Part shown: one piece after another, positions 36,086 to 47,494 of the stretch
Layout: each line of letters starts with the position of its first letter
Position numbering within the stretch: position 1 is the stretch's first letter
Source of the DNA: Vigna angularis
Taxonomy: Eukaryota; Streptophyta; Magnoliopsida; Fabales; Fabaceae
NCBI RefSeq assembly: GCF_016808095.1
Contig: NC_068978.1
Location: 28,221,306-28,285,305 of the forward strand
Length of the DNA: 64,000 nucleotides
Reading direction: 5' to 3'
Program-made: the position numbers and the translations under genes
The notes under the pieces: generated by a model
Seen by the model: the letters and a program-made list of their open reading frames with translations, nothing else
Database searches by the model: none
What the model was told of the DNA's origin: nothing

Positions 36086-37227
36086 ACCATGAAAGTAATC
36101 TCTCTCCTGGTCTTACACTTTTTCAGAATTTAACTATGAAATTGCAATTTATCACTAATGGACACCAATCTAAGTACTGTATCAATGTATTTATCTCACA
36201 ATTTAATTTAAAAATAATAATGACGAAAATAAAGATATTTCAGATGAAGAGGTGTGAGAGGTTTACTTCAATAATCATTTCCACAAAACTCAATTCAATC
36301 TCCATCAAACAATGTCAATTACTCAGTTAATAATCCATAAAATTAATTTAACATTAATAATCCCTTAATAGATAAATCCTAGATTATTTGCCTAAGATAT
36401 CAATTCTTACCATTGTTGCAATTTGTTAAGCAGCAAACATTAAAGTTAGGGACTTAAAGATTGCCAAATAAGTCTTACCCTTATTGCAAGGTATAAGAAA
36501 TGTGTTTTCACAATTAGAGGTTTTCAAACCAATTATGATTTGACGTATCAAACTAAACAAACATTCACAACAAAGTAAAAATGTCAACTAAATTAATCAA
36601 CAATTTCGTTAAAAAAAGGAGAAAAAATTACACGACTTAATAGCAATTACATCAACATCTAACAACAGTGTTTGGTCGGTCTATCACGTTAAACTCTAGC
36701 AAATGTATTTGCAAAATCTGTACTAAGACAATTTTTTAAGCAATTTGTTTACAAAAGTAGACTTTTTTATATTAACAATAATAACTTACATGATGGTACA
36801 AAATAAATACATTTTACATATTTATTGAAAAAATATATTCTATTTTTCTTCACCAAACTTTTATCTCATAAAGTTTTTTTTAGTAAGGTCTTAAATCGAC
36901 ACATTTTGGATCAAATGATCATCCAAATAGGAATGTCAAATAATTTATATGATGTTATGAAAGATTTTTTGTAGTTGTCTTAATATAGAACATATAAACA
37001 AAGTATTCTATTATTTAAAAGCAAAACGATTTTTATTTTTTTTTCTATTTTATCTCTACTCAAAGATATTATATTTTATAACACTCCTTATTTTATTGTT
37101 TAGTTTCTATATAAGTGTGTGAATAAGGTATAAGATTCACGCAAATAGTGTAGTCATTTAATATAAACATAGTATAATATTAACTCAATAAGTCTGGGCC
37201 TAATTTTCTAATTAAAATATATTATTA
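36086..37227. other. AT-rich intergenic DNA
   Basis: No gene or repeat was recognised. The frame at 36136-36330 is not credible. Confidence 0.5.
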
Positions 37228-37232
37228 ATATG

Positions 37233-39828
37233 TGTAACATCCTAAAAATATAGCTATAAACTATATCTAAGAGTTCTTACATTTACAATAAAATAGAACA
37301 GTTACGAGAAATAAAACTAACTTACAATTATCCTAAAATAGCCATAAATTAAAATTTTACAGAAACCTACATTGATACAAACCATAAAAGCATACCGATC
37401 GGTCATACAAGAAGTGTATCAGTCGAACGGTCCTACACTGAAAACAAAAACAAGCACAAGACTGAACAATCTTTCTCTTAAAGGAAATCATCCTCTTCTG
37501 CCAGTGCTTACTCCAGAATACCTTTTGCACACTCTGCTCACACCCACGGGGTGATCATTACAAGGACGAAGACGACCGAACGGAAAACATGACAAGACAG
37601 GGAAATAAGGGTAAGCTAGTGTAATTTAATTAACTATGTAAACATACAATTCATACAAACATATAATACAATCATACATCTATAGAAATCATACAAGCAT
37701 GTTATAACCGACCACTTTTGCTCTGAATGTTCGGACTGTATGAATATGTAGCTACGACATTCTTGCACTCGTGGAAAGGTAAACTGGAAACCTCATGAAT
37801 ACCATAGATGGAAACCCAAGCCGCCACACGAGGTTAGCCCTTCATCCCTCACTGTAGCTGGAACCGCAAACTACACATGAGTTTAGTCCGTTAGCTGGAA
37901 CCCCAAGCTATACCCCACCAGGCCTCCTACTATTCTCACCACATGTGCCACCATTCTCTACTTGAGACTCAGTGACCATTAGAATGTTAGGATGAACGCC
38001 AGCTTAGTCTGACCATATTCATACTTTTACCACATTGAAACCACCACTGAGAGATTCCTCCTTGGAATTCTCTTTCATATCACATTATAAATATCATACC
38101 TCAATTCCAACATTTTTCCTCATCCATAACACATTTAAATAACATCAAACAGAAAAGTAAAACAAACATCACCCTTGAGCACTACCGAACGGAAAGATCA
38201 ACAATTCTTATGAACAAGATCGGACGGTAAACCCTCCCCATATGTGAACATGAACGAACGATCATTTATAGAGTAAGACTCAAGCATGAGCCGAACACGA
38301 TTTTAGGATCGAATACTAGAACAACCACATACGAAAGTTAAACCCGAACACTTGAATCTTAAACCGAACACTTATAATTTAGGACGAACATTATTGTCTT
38401 GGACCGAATGCCATTGGCTTAGGCCGAACAATATTGACTTAAGCCGAACACCATTAGTACTTAATACAAATACATGACTGAGTATTACAACTAGACATAA
38501 TGCTTAGTACCAGACCGAGCACTACTGAGACTGAGCGCTTAGTACAATACAGAGTACTACTGAGACCGAGTGCTTAGTACAAGATCAAGCACTACTGAGA
38601 CCGAACGCTTAGTACAAGACCGAGCACTACTAAGATAGGACATGACTGAGCGGTCAATAATAGTTAAAGCCTATGATAGATCTAACGTTGTTTACAATCA
38701 ATTGTTATGTCTAAATCGACTATTATATTCACTTGAATATCAACCCAAGACCGATCGATCATTAACTAAGAATCCACAAAAAGTAGAACTCAGTTAAGAT
38801 CGAGTACCAGAGAGAAGTCGAACGGTCAATTAAAGACCCTCAGCGAATTACATAATTATGCAGAATAACTGCAGAATTATGATCAACACCAATCCTTACC
38901 AATTTCACTACAATATTCCAACTTCTAATCCTCCAAACATATATCAAATACTTCATTTACACTTGATTAAGATTGATTAAACCTTTCTAACATCATTAAG
39001 AGAGTTTCATCATAGATTTGAAATTCAATTCTGCAGAATCATGAACTCAATGACCGAGAATTAGATTTTCTATACAGACCAAACTCAAACCGAACACATT
39101 ACCCCATTTCCATTACCACACTTCCTTCCAATTTCACTCGGCCATTGAACCATAATCATGCAGATACACAATCATCATAAACACAGCATCAATATTTCAC
39201 ACCAACAGCACCAAACACCAATTCATTCAATTTTACATACATGCAACATCATCAAACAACATTTTCATACATCAAAACTAAGTAATTAAATTATCTAGCT
39301 TCCTTTACCTCTTTGATCGAACCAAAGGAAGACCTCTCACTGACATGGCTATCCCATACATACAATCATCGCCTACAAATCTTTGGATGGTTGAGAAAAC
39401 AACATCAATCCAACCCATAACTAAGAATTAGACTCAGAAGAGTAGTTGATGGACACATGCAAGCTGAACAGTGCTTGCATGTAATAGAAAATGTATAACT
39501 TCAAAGGACAAAGGAATTTAACTTACCAATTTCAAAGCAGTAACTTGATCGGTTTAAAAGAGAGAGCTTGACACCAAGAATACTTAGGTGCTGCCTGAAT
39601 GATGATCGAAAGAAGGAAAATGTAAGAATTTGTAGAGAGGAAGAGAAGAAGTTTAGAGAAAAGGAGGAGAAAATTGAAACTCATAAATTTTTGGAGAAGA
39701 AAGTGCATGCAGAAAATGACTCGAGGTTTTTGAAAAAGCTAATTATATTCTACCGTCAAAATCTACTTGGTCCAGTCCGATGCACCCATCTGAATCCCAC
39801 TTTACTGCTGAATTTAAGGATCCTGATG
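37233..39828. mobile_element. Solo LTR, about 2.6 kb family, copy 2
   Basis: Begins TGTAACATCC, ends ..TCCTGATG (CA changed to TG), with the 5-bp TSD 'atatg' (37228-37232 and 39829-39833). It shares with the copies at 10038 and 57875 the order 'gggtaagcta..tgtaattta', 'tcttgcactcgtgg', 'gttagcccttc', and near the end 'gtgcatgcagaaaatga' and 'tttttgaaaaa'. It is rich in the CGAACG motif. Confidence 0.82.
38505..38640 (+). repeat. Minisatellite in solo LTR copy 2
   Basis: Four imperfect units of about 36 bp: 'gaccgagcactactgag' followed by 'accgagtgcttagtaca'. A related array lies in copy 4 at 59285-59390. Confidence 0.9.
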
Positions 39829-39839
39829 ATATGTTTCTT

Positions 39840-40074
39840 AAAAAAATTATCATAAAAATATATAATTTTTATATGAAATATACAATAAGAAAATAGAATT
39901 CTAATGAACAAAATTCTTCAATAATCATCAAAGTTTGTAAATAAATCAAAATTAGTTATGAATTAGTAACGTAAAAAATGAGTCAAAAATTTGTTGTTAA
40001 TTATTAACTATCAAAATTTTTACCAGTAATTATCTATATTAATAAATATCGTAATTTAGTTTCTCTTTTTTTTT

Positions 40075-40106
<32 letters not shown>

Positions 40107-40115
40107 CTTTTTTTT

Positions 40116-40147
<32 letters not shown>

Positions 40148-40540
40148 TCTTTTTTCATCTTCTTTAATTCCATCATCATTTTCCTGTTCTTTCTTTTCCC
40201 CTTCTTTCTCCTCTTTCATTGATCACCTTAATCTTTATTGTTGTTGCAGCATTACCTCCATGACTCTCGTTATTGCTGCTATTATTGTCACCTTTGTTCT
40301 TTATCATCTTTTCTTAGTTTTCTTCTCGTTCACTTTTCATTAATTTTTAATAAATATTTTATCAAATTTTATGAAAAAAAGTAGTGTTTGTCTTATTGAT
40401 AGATTTAAAAAAAAAATATCAGAATTTTATAAAAATTAAATTGCCAACAAAATTTTAAAAATATTATCAATAAATTTACAAACCGATTTTAAAAAAAATT
40501 CATTACTGACAGGTTAATTTACAATAATTTTACCACAATA
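39840..40540. repeat. Repeat with a polypyrimidine core, related to 54590-55500
   Basis: AT-rich flanks with 'caataaattt'-like motifs surround a CT-rich centre. The order of parts (flank, C/T-rich core, 'cattaattt.taataaa', 'tttatgaaaaa', 'ttattgatagattt') resembles 54590-55500. It is probably a non-autonomous transposon, but the termini are not resolved. Confidence 0.4.
40064..40155 (+). repeat. (T8-9 C)n simple repeat
   Basis: About nine units of eight or nine T followed by CTTT-type breaks. The minus-strand Lys/Glu-rich frame at 40034-40219 is a product of this repeat. Confidence 0.97.
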
Positions 40541-42052
40541 TGTCAAAGCCTAAAGAGAGGTTTAAATATTTGTGTTACTTTTTTTTATTGTCTTATGTGT
40601 CCTCAAAATACATTCTCAAATTTTTTTTAATATACCAATATTAAAAGATTTTAAAAATTTACAGGATAGCAAAAAAAAAACAGCAGATAATCTCGACTCA
40701 ATTAAATAAAATTTGGATTACATGACTAAGAATAGTTTCAAATTTTATTTTCAAAAGTTGGAAGAGAACGTTAGACTAAGTTAAAACGAGACTTGTGGTG
40801 AACATTTCACATGCAAGCATTAATTGTTTGGGCATCAATTCAAATTTTCACACCGCCATTTCCTCCGTTGTCTTCTCGCCATTGATTTTCATTCCATCAA
40901 CAGTTTCAACATTTAAGGAAAAATAAATACACTCCAAAATATAACGCCATAATTTTCAACCTAAATTTATGCAAACTAAAATAACTGTAATTTTTTTACT
41001 TTTAAGCAAAATTATTGTTAAAAACACTCACAAATAAAATTAAAAAATATAATGTTACCTACATCCAAAACTTCAACTTACTTATAGGAGTACCTTTATA
41101 GATGTTATAAAAAGGTTAAAAAAAAATTATAAACCAAATTTATTTTTATATAATTGAATTTGTAAAATCTTCCTTCTAGGTTTTTTAATCTATTACAAAC
41201 TAATTAATTTATAGAAAAACTTATTTAATTCTGTCTTCTCTTTTTATCCTAAAATTAGTTATGGACAAATTCTCCCAGACATACTTATATTGCATATTTA
41301 TTATGTTGGGGGTCTAACTTAATATATTGAACATAATGTGCGTGAATGCTTGCAACAGTTTCACTATTTTAGTGTTAAAAGATTAGTACAATTTTACGAT
41401 ATACAAAGTTTATGGATTGGAGCTTCAGTTAATTTATGTTTTTACAGATGGTATAAAACTTTTTAAGAAATTATTGTAACTCTTGTTCTTTCTTAAACAA
41501 TATATTTAAATAACCATCAACACAAATTTTGTATATTAAAATATGCGTACTGTATTTACACAACTGTATGAAATTACTATGGTGCCTATATATGTTATTA
41601 GTCAATTGTGAATATTAAATATAAAAATGGGTTATGATTATTTAGGAAGAAACTTGAATCTAATTTACAACTTGCAGTGAGGATTGTCCTTATAAATATT
41701 AAGTTGACTTTATTTCTAAATACGATAAATATTTTGTATATAAGACTAAATAGTTTGACGTGACGATAAACTTAATAAATTTTATTTAAAAAATATATAT
41801 AATACCATATTTTTAAAAATAATTTGGTAATATGAGATTTGTTACTTTATTTACTATAATTTGATTTTATACTTAATTGACATGGGATTTTCAATGATAA
41901 TTAATTTAACTACAAGTAATTGAGATTGACATCAAAGGTTTATGAGTAAATTTAACTTGTAACCATATATTGTAAATCATTTTCTCCAAAGAAGTGTTTT
42001 TCACTCGTAAAAGTAGACACAAATAGACACGTTCTTCGAATAAATTTATTAG

Positions 42053-42096
<44 letters not shown>

Positions 42097-42632
42097 TTAA
42101 CAAAAAAATTCATAATTACAAATATTCACACGTAAAATCTGTTATAAATAGTTGTATATGTGGATATTTATTATTTGTGATAGTTGATAGTGGATATTTA
42201 GTATCCTTGAATATGAATATTATATTATCTGACCTGTGAATATTTTTTGCCTACAAAAAATAAAGGTTAAATTTAATTAAAAATAAATTTATATTTATAT
42301 TTAATTTAATTTATGTTATATTATATTATATTATATTTTATATTCTTTTTTAGTTTTATTTAAATATATAAAATATATATTTTGGAATTTGATAATATTT
42401 GCATATTTTAAAACAGGTACCCCACAAGTAGTAAACGGATTGTTAGTTGAGTTTTTATTTGTAGGCCAAATTGTGAATCTCCATGTCCGAATTAACCAAT
42501 TCTCATCCTTAATTATATGACTGAAAATATTTGAATCTAATGAGTCCTAAATTAACTTATATAAAATTTAACTTTCAAATAAAAATTTATAACAATTAAT
42601 TAGTATATAAGTTTATATATATATATATATAT
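40541..42632. other. AT-rich intergenic DNA with (TA)n tracts
   Basis: No gene was recognised. Uninterrupted (TA)n lies at about 42056-42093 and again at about 42615-42638, directly at the left side of the Pack-MULE. Confidence 0.5.
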
Positions 42633-42878
42633 ATATATTATGGATTAAATATGTTTTTCGTTCCTTAAGTATCACACGATTTTGCTTTTAGTCTTTACTT
42701 GAAACTTTGATGGTTTTTAGTCCTCATAATATTGAAACTATTAGTATTAATCCTTAAAAATGGACGGCGTCAACTTTTAGTTGATCTGGCAAACGGCGAT
42801 GCCACGTCTTCTTCTTCAGTATCTGCCACGTTGCTTCTTTGTCATCTCAGTTGAAGCAAAACTGAATTCTTCTTCCGC

Positions 42879-44030
42879 GACCTTCTCTCGGCGCAGGACC
42901 TCTCGGACCTAACTCTCCTCTATCAGTGTCCGATCTACACCTCCTGATCCAGCGCCCGTTATAGTGCTATGATTTCATGGGTTTCTTGCGATTCCCTGTG
43001 ATGGCCACTTTTGCCATAGAACTTGTGGTGACAATCACGGCTAAGGACATGGATATGTGTTTTATTACCGTTCTTCTGCTACAGGTACCACCACGAAATA
43101 ATTTGGCCCCAATATTTTTTTTATAAAATGAATCATCTTCCCCTCCTCACCCACTAGACGAAGTTCAAGTCAATTACTTTTTTCACGTTGTTTTTTGAAA
43201 TGAATTTAAGAGTTCTCATATTACCTTTTACCTTATTTCCCAAAGAAAAATGAATTTGTACAAATCTCACCGCAGGTTGCATCTAAAAAAAACGTGGCAG
43301 ATGAAGCTGGAGTTATTTTACAAGCTAAAATGAAGCAATTAGCGTCTTCATCCTAAAAGTACTTGTATAATTCTCTTGCTTCTTCCAATGCAGTGTACCA
43401 TAGAAAATCAGCGGTGATGTTATATGTTATTTAAACCTTTTATTTTGTTTGGAAGTGTTTAGAAAATAGAGTCAATCAGTGACAATTGAAATCTAAAGGG
43501 TGTTTAGGAATTTAACAGTGATGTTTCAATTGCATAATTTCTATTTGAGCATGTTGTTGCAGTCCGAGTTCATTGTTGGCCTTTATACTGTGTTCTGGTT
43601 TCACCCGTGCTGCACCTCGTGATCCAGCGCCTCGAGTCGCAGTCCATCCAAATCCGCTCTCAAGTCCAGTCCTACCTCGTCTCACACCGTGAAGACTTCG
43701 CGCGCCTCTTCTCTCTCTGCAACGATGCCGTTTCGCAGACTCGCGAGGTCTCTGACGACGTCGCTGCCATTATCCGACTCCTCTCTGACCAATCGATGTC
43801 GAGGTGCGCGAGGTTGTGTCGGAAATGAAGGTGAAGAAAGAGGAGCTAAAGGTGAAGGAACTCCTAGGGCTGGTTGGAACTGTTGTGGGGTTGAACAAGA
43901 GGTTAGAAAGTGTGAAGGAAGCGTTGAGGAGTGGAAGGTTCGAATTTGCAGCACAAGGGTTGAAGGAGTTGAAAGTGGCGTTGAGGATTGACGAGAAGGA
44001 TGATAAGGAGCCTTTGGTGAATTGGTTAAT
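42879..44030 (+). pseudogene. Captured ZW10 (centromere/kinetochore protein) fragment
   Basis: Two pieces read as the N-terminus of plant ZW10, a subunit of the RZZ kinetochore complex and of the Dsl1-type ER tether. Piece 1 (about 42879-42957) gives DLLSAQDLSD, then with one base missing PLSVSDLHLLIQR. Piece 2 (about 43610-44030) gives LVIQRLESQSIQIRSQVQSY, LVSHREDFARLFSLCNDAVS, then DVAAIIRLLSDQS. After an apparent 4-bp loss at a 'cgat' repeat near 43793 it continues in another frame: DVEVREVVSEMKVKKEELKV, then ALRSGRFEFAAQGLKELKVA. Between them lie about 650 bp of other sequence, and both junctions carry the same 'tgatccagcgcc' block. Identification is from memory of the Arabidopsis protein and strong in its order. 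Frameshifts and the missing rest of the protein make it a non-functional ZW10 copy. Confidence 0.8.
42958..43609 (+). other. Unidentified segment between the ZW10 pieces in the Pack-MULE
   Basis: Starts with a frame ending ..MATFAIELVVTITAKDMD near 43000-43080. It also holds an acceptor-like 'caccgcag' at about 43269-43276, followed by an open frame VASKKNVADEAGVILQAK to a stop near 43356. This looks like the last coding exon of a second host gene, which I could not identify. The AT-rich middle at 43110-43260 would be an intron. Confidence 0.4.
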
Positions 44031-44280
44031 CTTAGATGACGAAAAAGAAAGAACTCAACTTTGTCCCCAACTGAGATGACGAAGAAGCAATGTGGCATAT
44101 ACTTAAGAGGAAGACGTGGCTTCGCCGTTTGTCAGATCAACTAAAAATTGACACCGTCCATTTTTAAGGATTAATACTAATAGTTTCAATACTATAAGGA
44201 CTAAAAACCATCGAGTAGAGAATAAAACCAAAATCGTGTGATACTTAACAAACGAAAAACATATTTAACCCATATATTAT

Positions 44281-45110
44281 TCATGTTGATGCAGCCTGCA
44301 CTAAAAATAAATGTCAAACAAACAAGCACCAATTCCATCACCGGCGTGAAAATTGCACGTTTTATCTTCAAAATTCAATTTTGTTTAGTCAGATATTAAA
44401 TTCAAATTGTTTTAATTTTTTTATCATTGACCCTGATAAGTAGTAAGCTCCATGCAATTCAAAATCCAAGGAACGGTCTAATTTGAATTTTTAATTACAT
44501 GATGTGAAAGACGCGTAACGGAACCTAATGTCAACTTTTGAGTCTAAACATTTAAATTCTTGGAAGATGGGGACAACAAAATTAAACATAAAAAATCTCT
44601 TAGTCACATGCACGATGCACGCCAACTAGGTCCAAACAAATGGAAAATATGATGAAAAGCTCCAAGTAAATGAAAATAAACATGACCCAACAAAATTTTA
44701 TAGACATTAGAAATCACATCATTGGGTTTGTAGATGTTATATCGTGTTCAAACAATTCATAATAAAGCTAAACACACAGTGAAAGTTGTGTTGATTTCAC
44801 CTAATCATTGATTTTAGGTTAAAGGTACGTTACCATGCAGCCAAATTATGATGTAACTTTTACCTGCCCCTACAACTTACATCTCTCTCTTTAATTATTC
44901 AAAATCATCTTGTTTATATAACCGTTATAATTTAAAAGTTGAGAATATAATGATTTAATTAAATTTTAACTTCTTTTGATATTTTTTAATTAAATTTTTA
45001 TTGAAATAATTTATTTTTATTGAGTATTCAAAATATTTTGTATTTATGTCTAAACATTCTATCATTTGGTTATTGTTCGTGTACTTTCTTTTTTTATTAT
45101 CTTCATTTTG
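44281..45110. other. AT-rich intergenic DNA
   Basis: Nothing was recognised between the Pack-MULE and the next solo LTR. Confidence 0.5.
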
Positions 45111-45115
45111 TTTAT

Positions 45116-47489
45116 TGTAAAAATCTAACAAATAGAGTATTAAAGTTGACAGATGGTCTAAAATAATAAGACTGAGTATTTTATTTTAAAATAATTCAAT
45201 AATATAAATAAGAATTTTTTAAACTCGTCTCATTACTTAAAATACAAATAATCTCTCTAAAACTCACTCTTTGAGTTTCTCTATCTTCTCTCTAAGATAT
45301 TTGACTTCTGAGTCATCTGTTTGACCATCAAGAGTTGCCTAGGAGACCACAACAGAGTAATCTTCGTTCATATCCGATCAATTTCTAGTTTAGAGCAACT
45401 AAGTTTCTTTCTCCTTTTCTTTTAGTTTTCTATCCGTGATCATGCTTAGGAACCCCTTCGCATGTGTCATTGGTTTCTATTCCTGGTTCTTTGTTAATCT
45501 AAGGTCCTAAAGACTCATTCTGATCACAATTTGGTGATTTGTAGGTCTTTCTAGAGTTCCTTGTGTTCAAAGCAACGGTTGTTCATGTTTAGAGGTGGTA
45601 GTTATTCTTTTTAAGGTAAAGCGAGCTAATAACTTTCTTGATGCTCTTATAATTTGATGGTTTTAGTAGCATATGTTGAATTGGATTAAAATGTGGAATG
45701 TTAAATTGATTTAGTAGAAATTGCGATTTGAATTATTTTCTTTGTTGATTGGTACTTGGTATGGATATGAATGTGTTGGTGGGTGATGAATCTGTTCATA
45801 ATGGATCTTGATTGATGAATTGGTTATGATTGTGAAATTAATAATGATGTGTGCTTGAGATATAGGGAAAGGAAAAGGTTAAGCTAGGTTGTAAATAAAT
45901 TTTTGGTCTAAAAATGAGGTTTCACTAGGTGACTTGTTAAAATAATGGGCTAGATGAAGAGATGATGATTTAGGCTTTGTTTTGTTGATATTTGAAACAT
46001 AGTTGGATGATGAATGTGAAAAGAATTGGTTTAGAAGTGTAACGTAAATAATAAGTAGTGTATTAAAGTGAAATTTTGTGTAATTTATGGGTTTGAGTGG
46101 TGAGATTTTGACTTGGAAGGTTTCAGGTAGGTTTAAGTGTTTGGAGTCTTTTTTTGAGTTATATGTGATTTATTCAGACCCCTAACTGGCATAGTTATAA
46201 GCCAAAACTTGTCAAATTGAATCATGACCTATAAAGTAGAACTTTAGTTGTTTTTAGTTAAGAATTCTTGAGATTTTGGTTTGAACTTGGTTATTGTTGA
46301 TGTATAAACACTTGGACAGGTCAATAAGAAAGTAAAACATCAAATGGAATTGGTAGAAATTGGTAGAGTGGCCTCAAATAGGAAATGGTAGGTTGTAAGG
46401 GTGCAAATTTTGTAGAATTGGTATTCTGCAAAATTATGTAGAGTCACTGGGCGAGTTAGTGGCTTGTTGGGCGAGTTTTTAGAGAGCTTTGGCAGTGAGT
46501 TTCATAGGCTAGGCGAGCCAGCTCACTAGGCTTGTGGATCTCACTGTTTTTGCTTTCGCTAAGCAAGTGGTTTAGATCGTTGGGCGAGTTTTGGGGGTCT
46601 TGGATAGTGAGTTTTATGGGTTGGGTAAGCTCCCTCACTTGGTTTGGGAAGCCCTCTGTTTGGGCTCTCATTAGGCGAGCAGTTTGTGTTGGGCAAGTAA
46701 GTTTGAGTTGTTGTATGTATTCTAACTTCTCTTTTTTGTATGCTTGGATTTTGATATAGAATGTTATGTCAATTGCTCAGTAATGTGATTTTAAATAATA
46801 TTATGGTATGAACAGTGTGATTGGACTCCATATGGTTTGGAAATTATTTCTAGGGTGAAATTCTTAGTGGTGGTTTCAAGTATGTGATGTATTGATGTAG
46901 GGATTCAACCTTGGTTTGGTGATCTTTGTCCATATGTGGTAGACAGATTAACCTTGTGTGGTAGCTTGGAGGCAGCTATTTCACCACTACAAGTGTTAAA
47001 TTTGTCATAGTCTAACATCAATACATCTATCCAGATGATATGTCAATAACATGATTAGGATGTTTGGTTTGTTTTTTAATGAAATGAAATGTGTATAATG
47101 TGAATTTTAATGTGTGATAATTGTTTTTCTATTATCTCATCCTTCTTTTGTGTTCTGTGTTGTTTGATTGTATGCGTTAATTTTCTATAGCGATGATCAT
47201 CTGGTGGATGTGTGAACATAGGGTGATGAAGTGTCTCTAGAGTAAGCCTTAAGTGACATAGTGTGGATGCATAGATATTATTGTACTTATTTGCTTTTTT
47301 TCTTTTAAATGTATTTGAATCCCTCTTGTACATAGTTTTGGATTAGGACTTTATATATAAAGTTTAATTTATGGTTATGTTTAGATATCTGTATTTATAC
47401 TTTATGTTTGATCTTGTTAAATGTTATATCATATTAGGCATGTAATAATTTCTAAATAGTATTCTAAATTATTTATTTGGAATGTTATA
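45116..47489. mobile_element. Solo LTR, about 2.4 kb family, copy 3, inverted
   Basis: Begins TGTAAAAATC and ends ..GGAATGTTATA (family end GGGATGTTACA, with a final C to T). The 5-bp TSD is 'tttat' (45111-45115 and 47490-47494). It is in opposite orientation to the copies at 10038, 37233 and 57875, and aligns with the partial copy at 12755. A local 'gggcgag' repeat lies at 46447-46690 ('ctgggcgagttagtgg', 'ttgggcgagttttt'). It has few CGAACG motifs. Confidence 0.82.
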
Positions 47490-47494
47490 TTTAT

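Larger units (their letters stand above)
42642..44271. mobile_element. Pack-MULE carrying ZW10 gene pieces
   Basis: The 1630 bp element has a perfect 9-bp TSD 'atatattat' (42633-42641 and 44272-44280). TIRs of about 205-212 bp run from 42642-42853 and 44069-44271. They begin GGATTAAATATGTTTTTCGT (left) and GGGTTAAATATGTTTTTCGT (right, reverse complement) and agree closely throughout, including 'gtatcacacgattttg' and 'ccttaaaaatggacgg'. The interior is GC-rich host-like sequence: ZW10 exon pieces and an unidentified segment. No transposase is encoded, so movement depended on a MULE elsewhere. Confidence 0.93.

Noticed and set aside
40034..40219. Lys/Glu-rich protein
   Set aside because: It is the translation of a poly-T/C simple repeat.
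43804..44079. Independent small coiled-coil gene of 91 codons
   Set aside because: It is the frameshifted continuation of the captured ZW10 fragment and runs into the MULE TIR.
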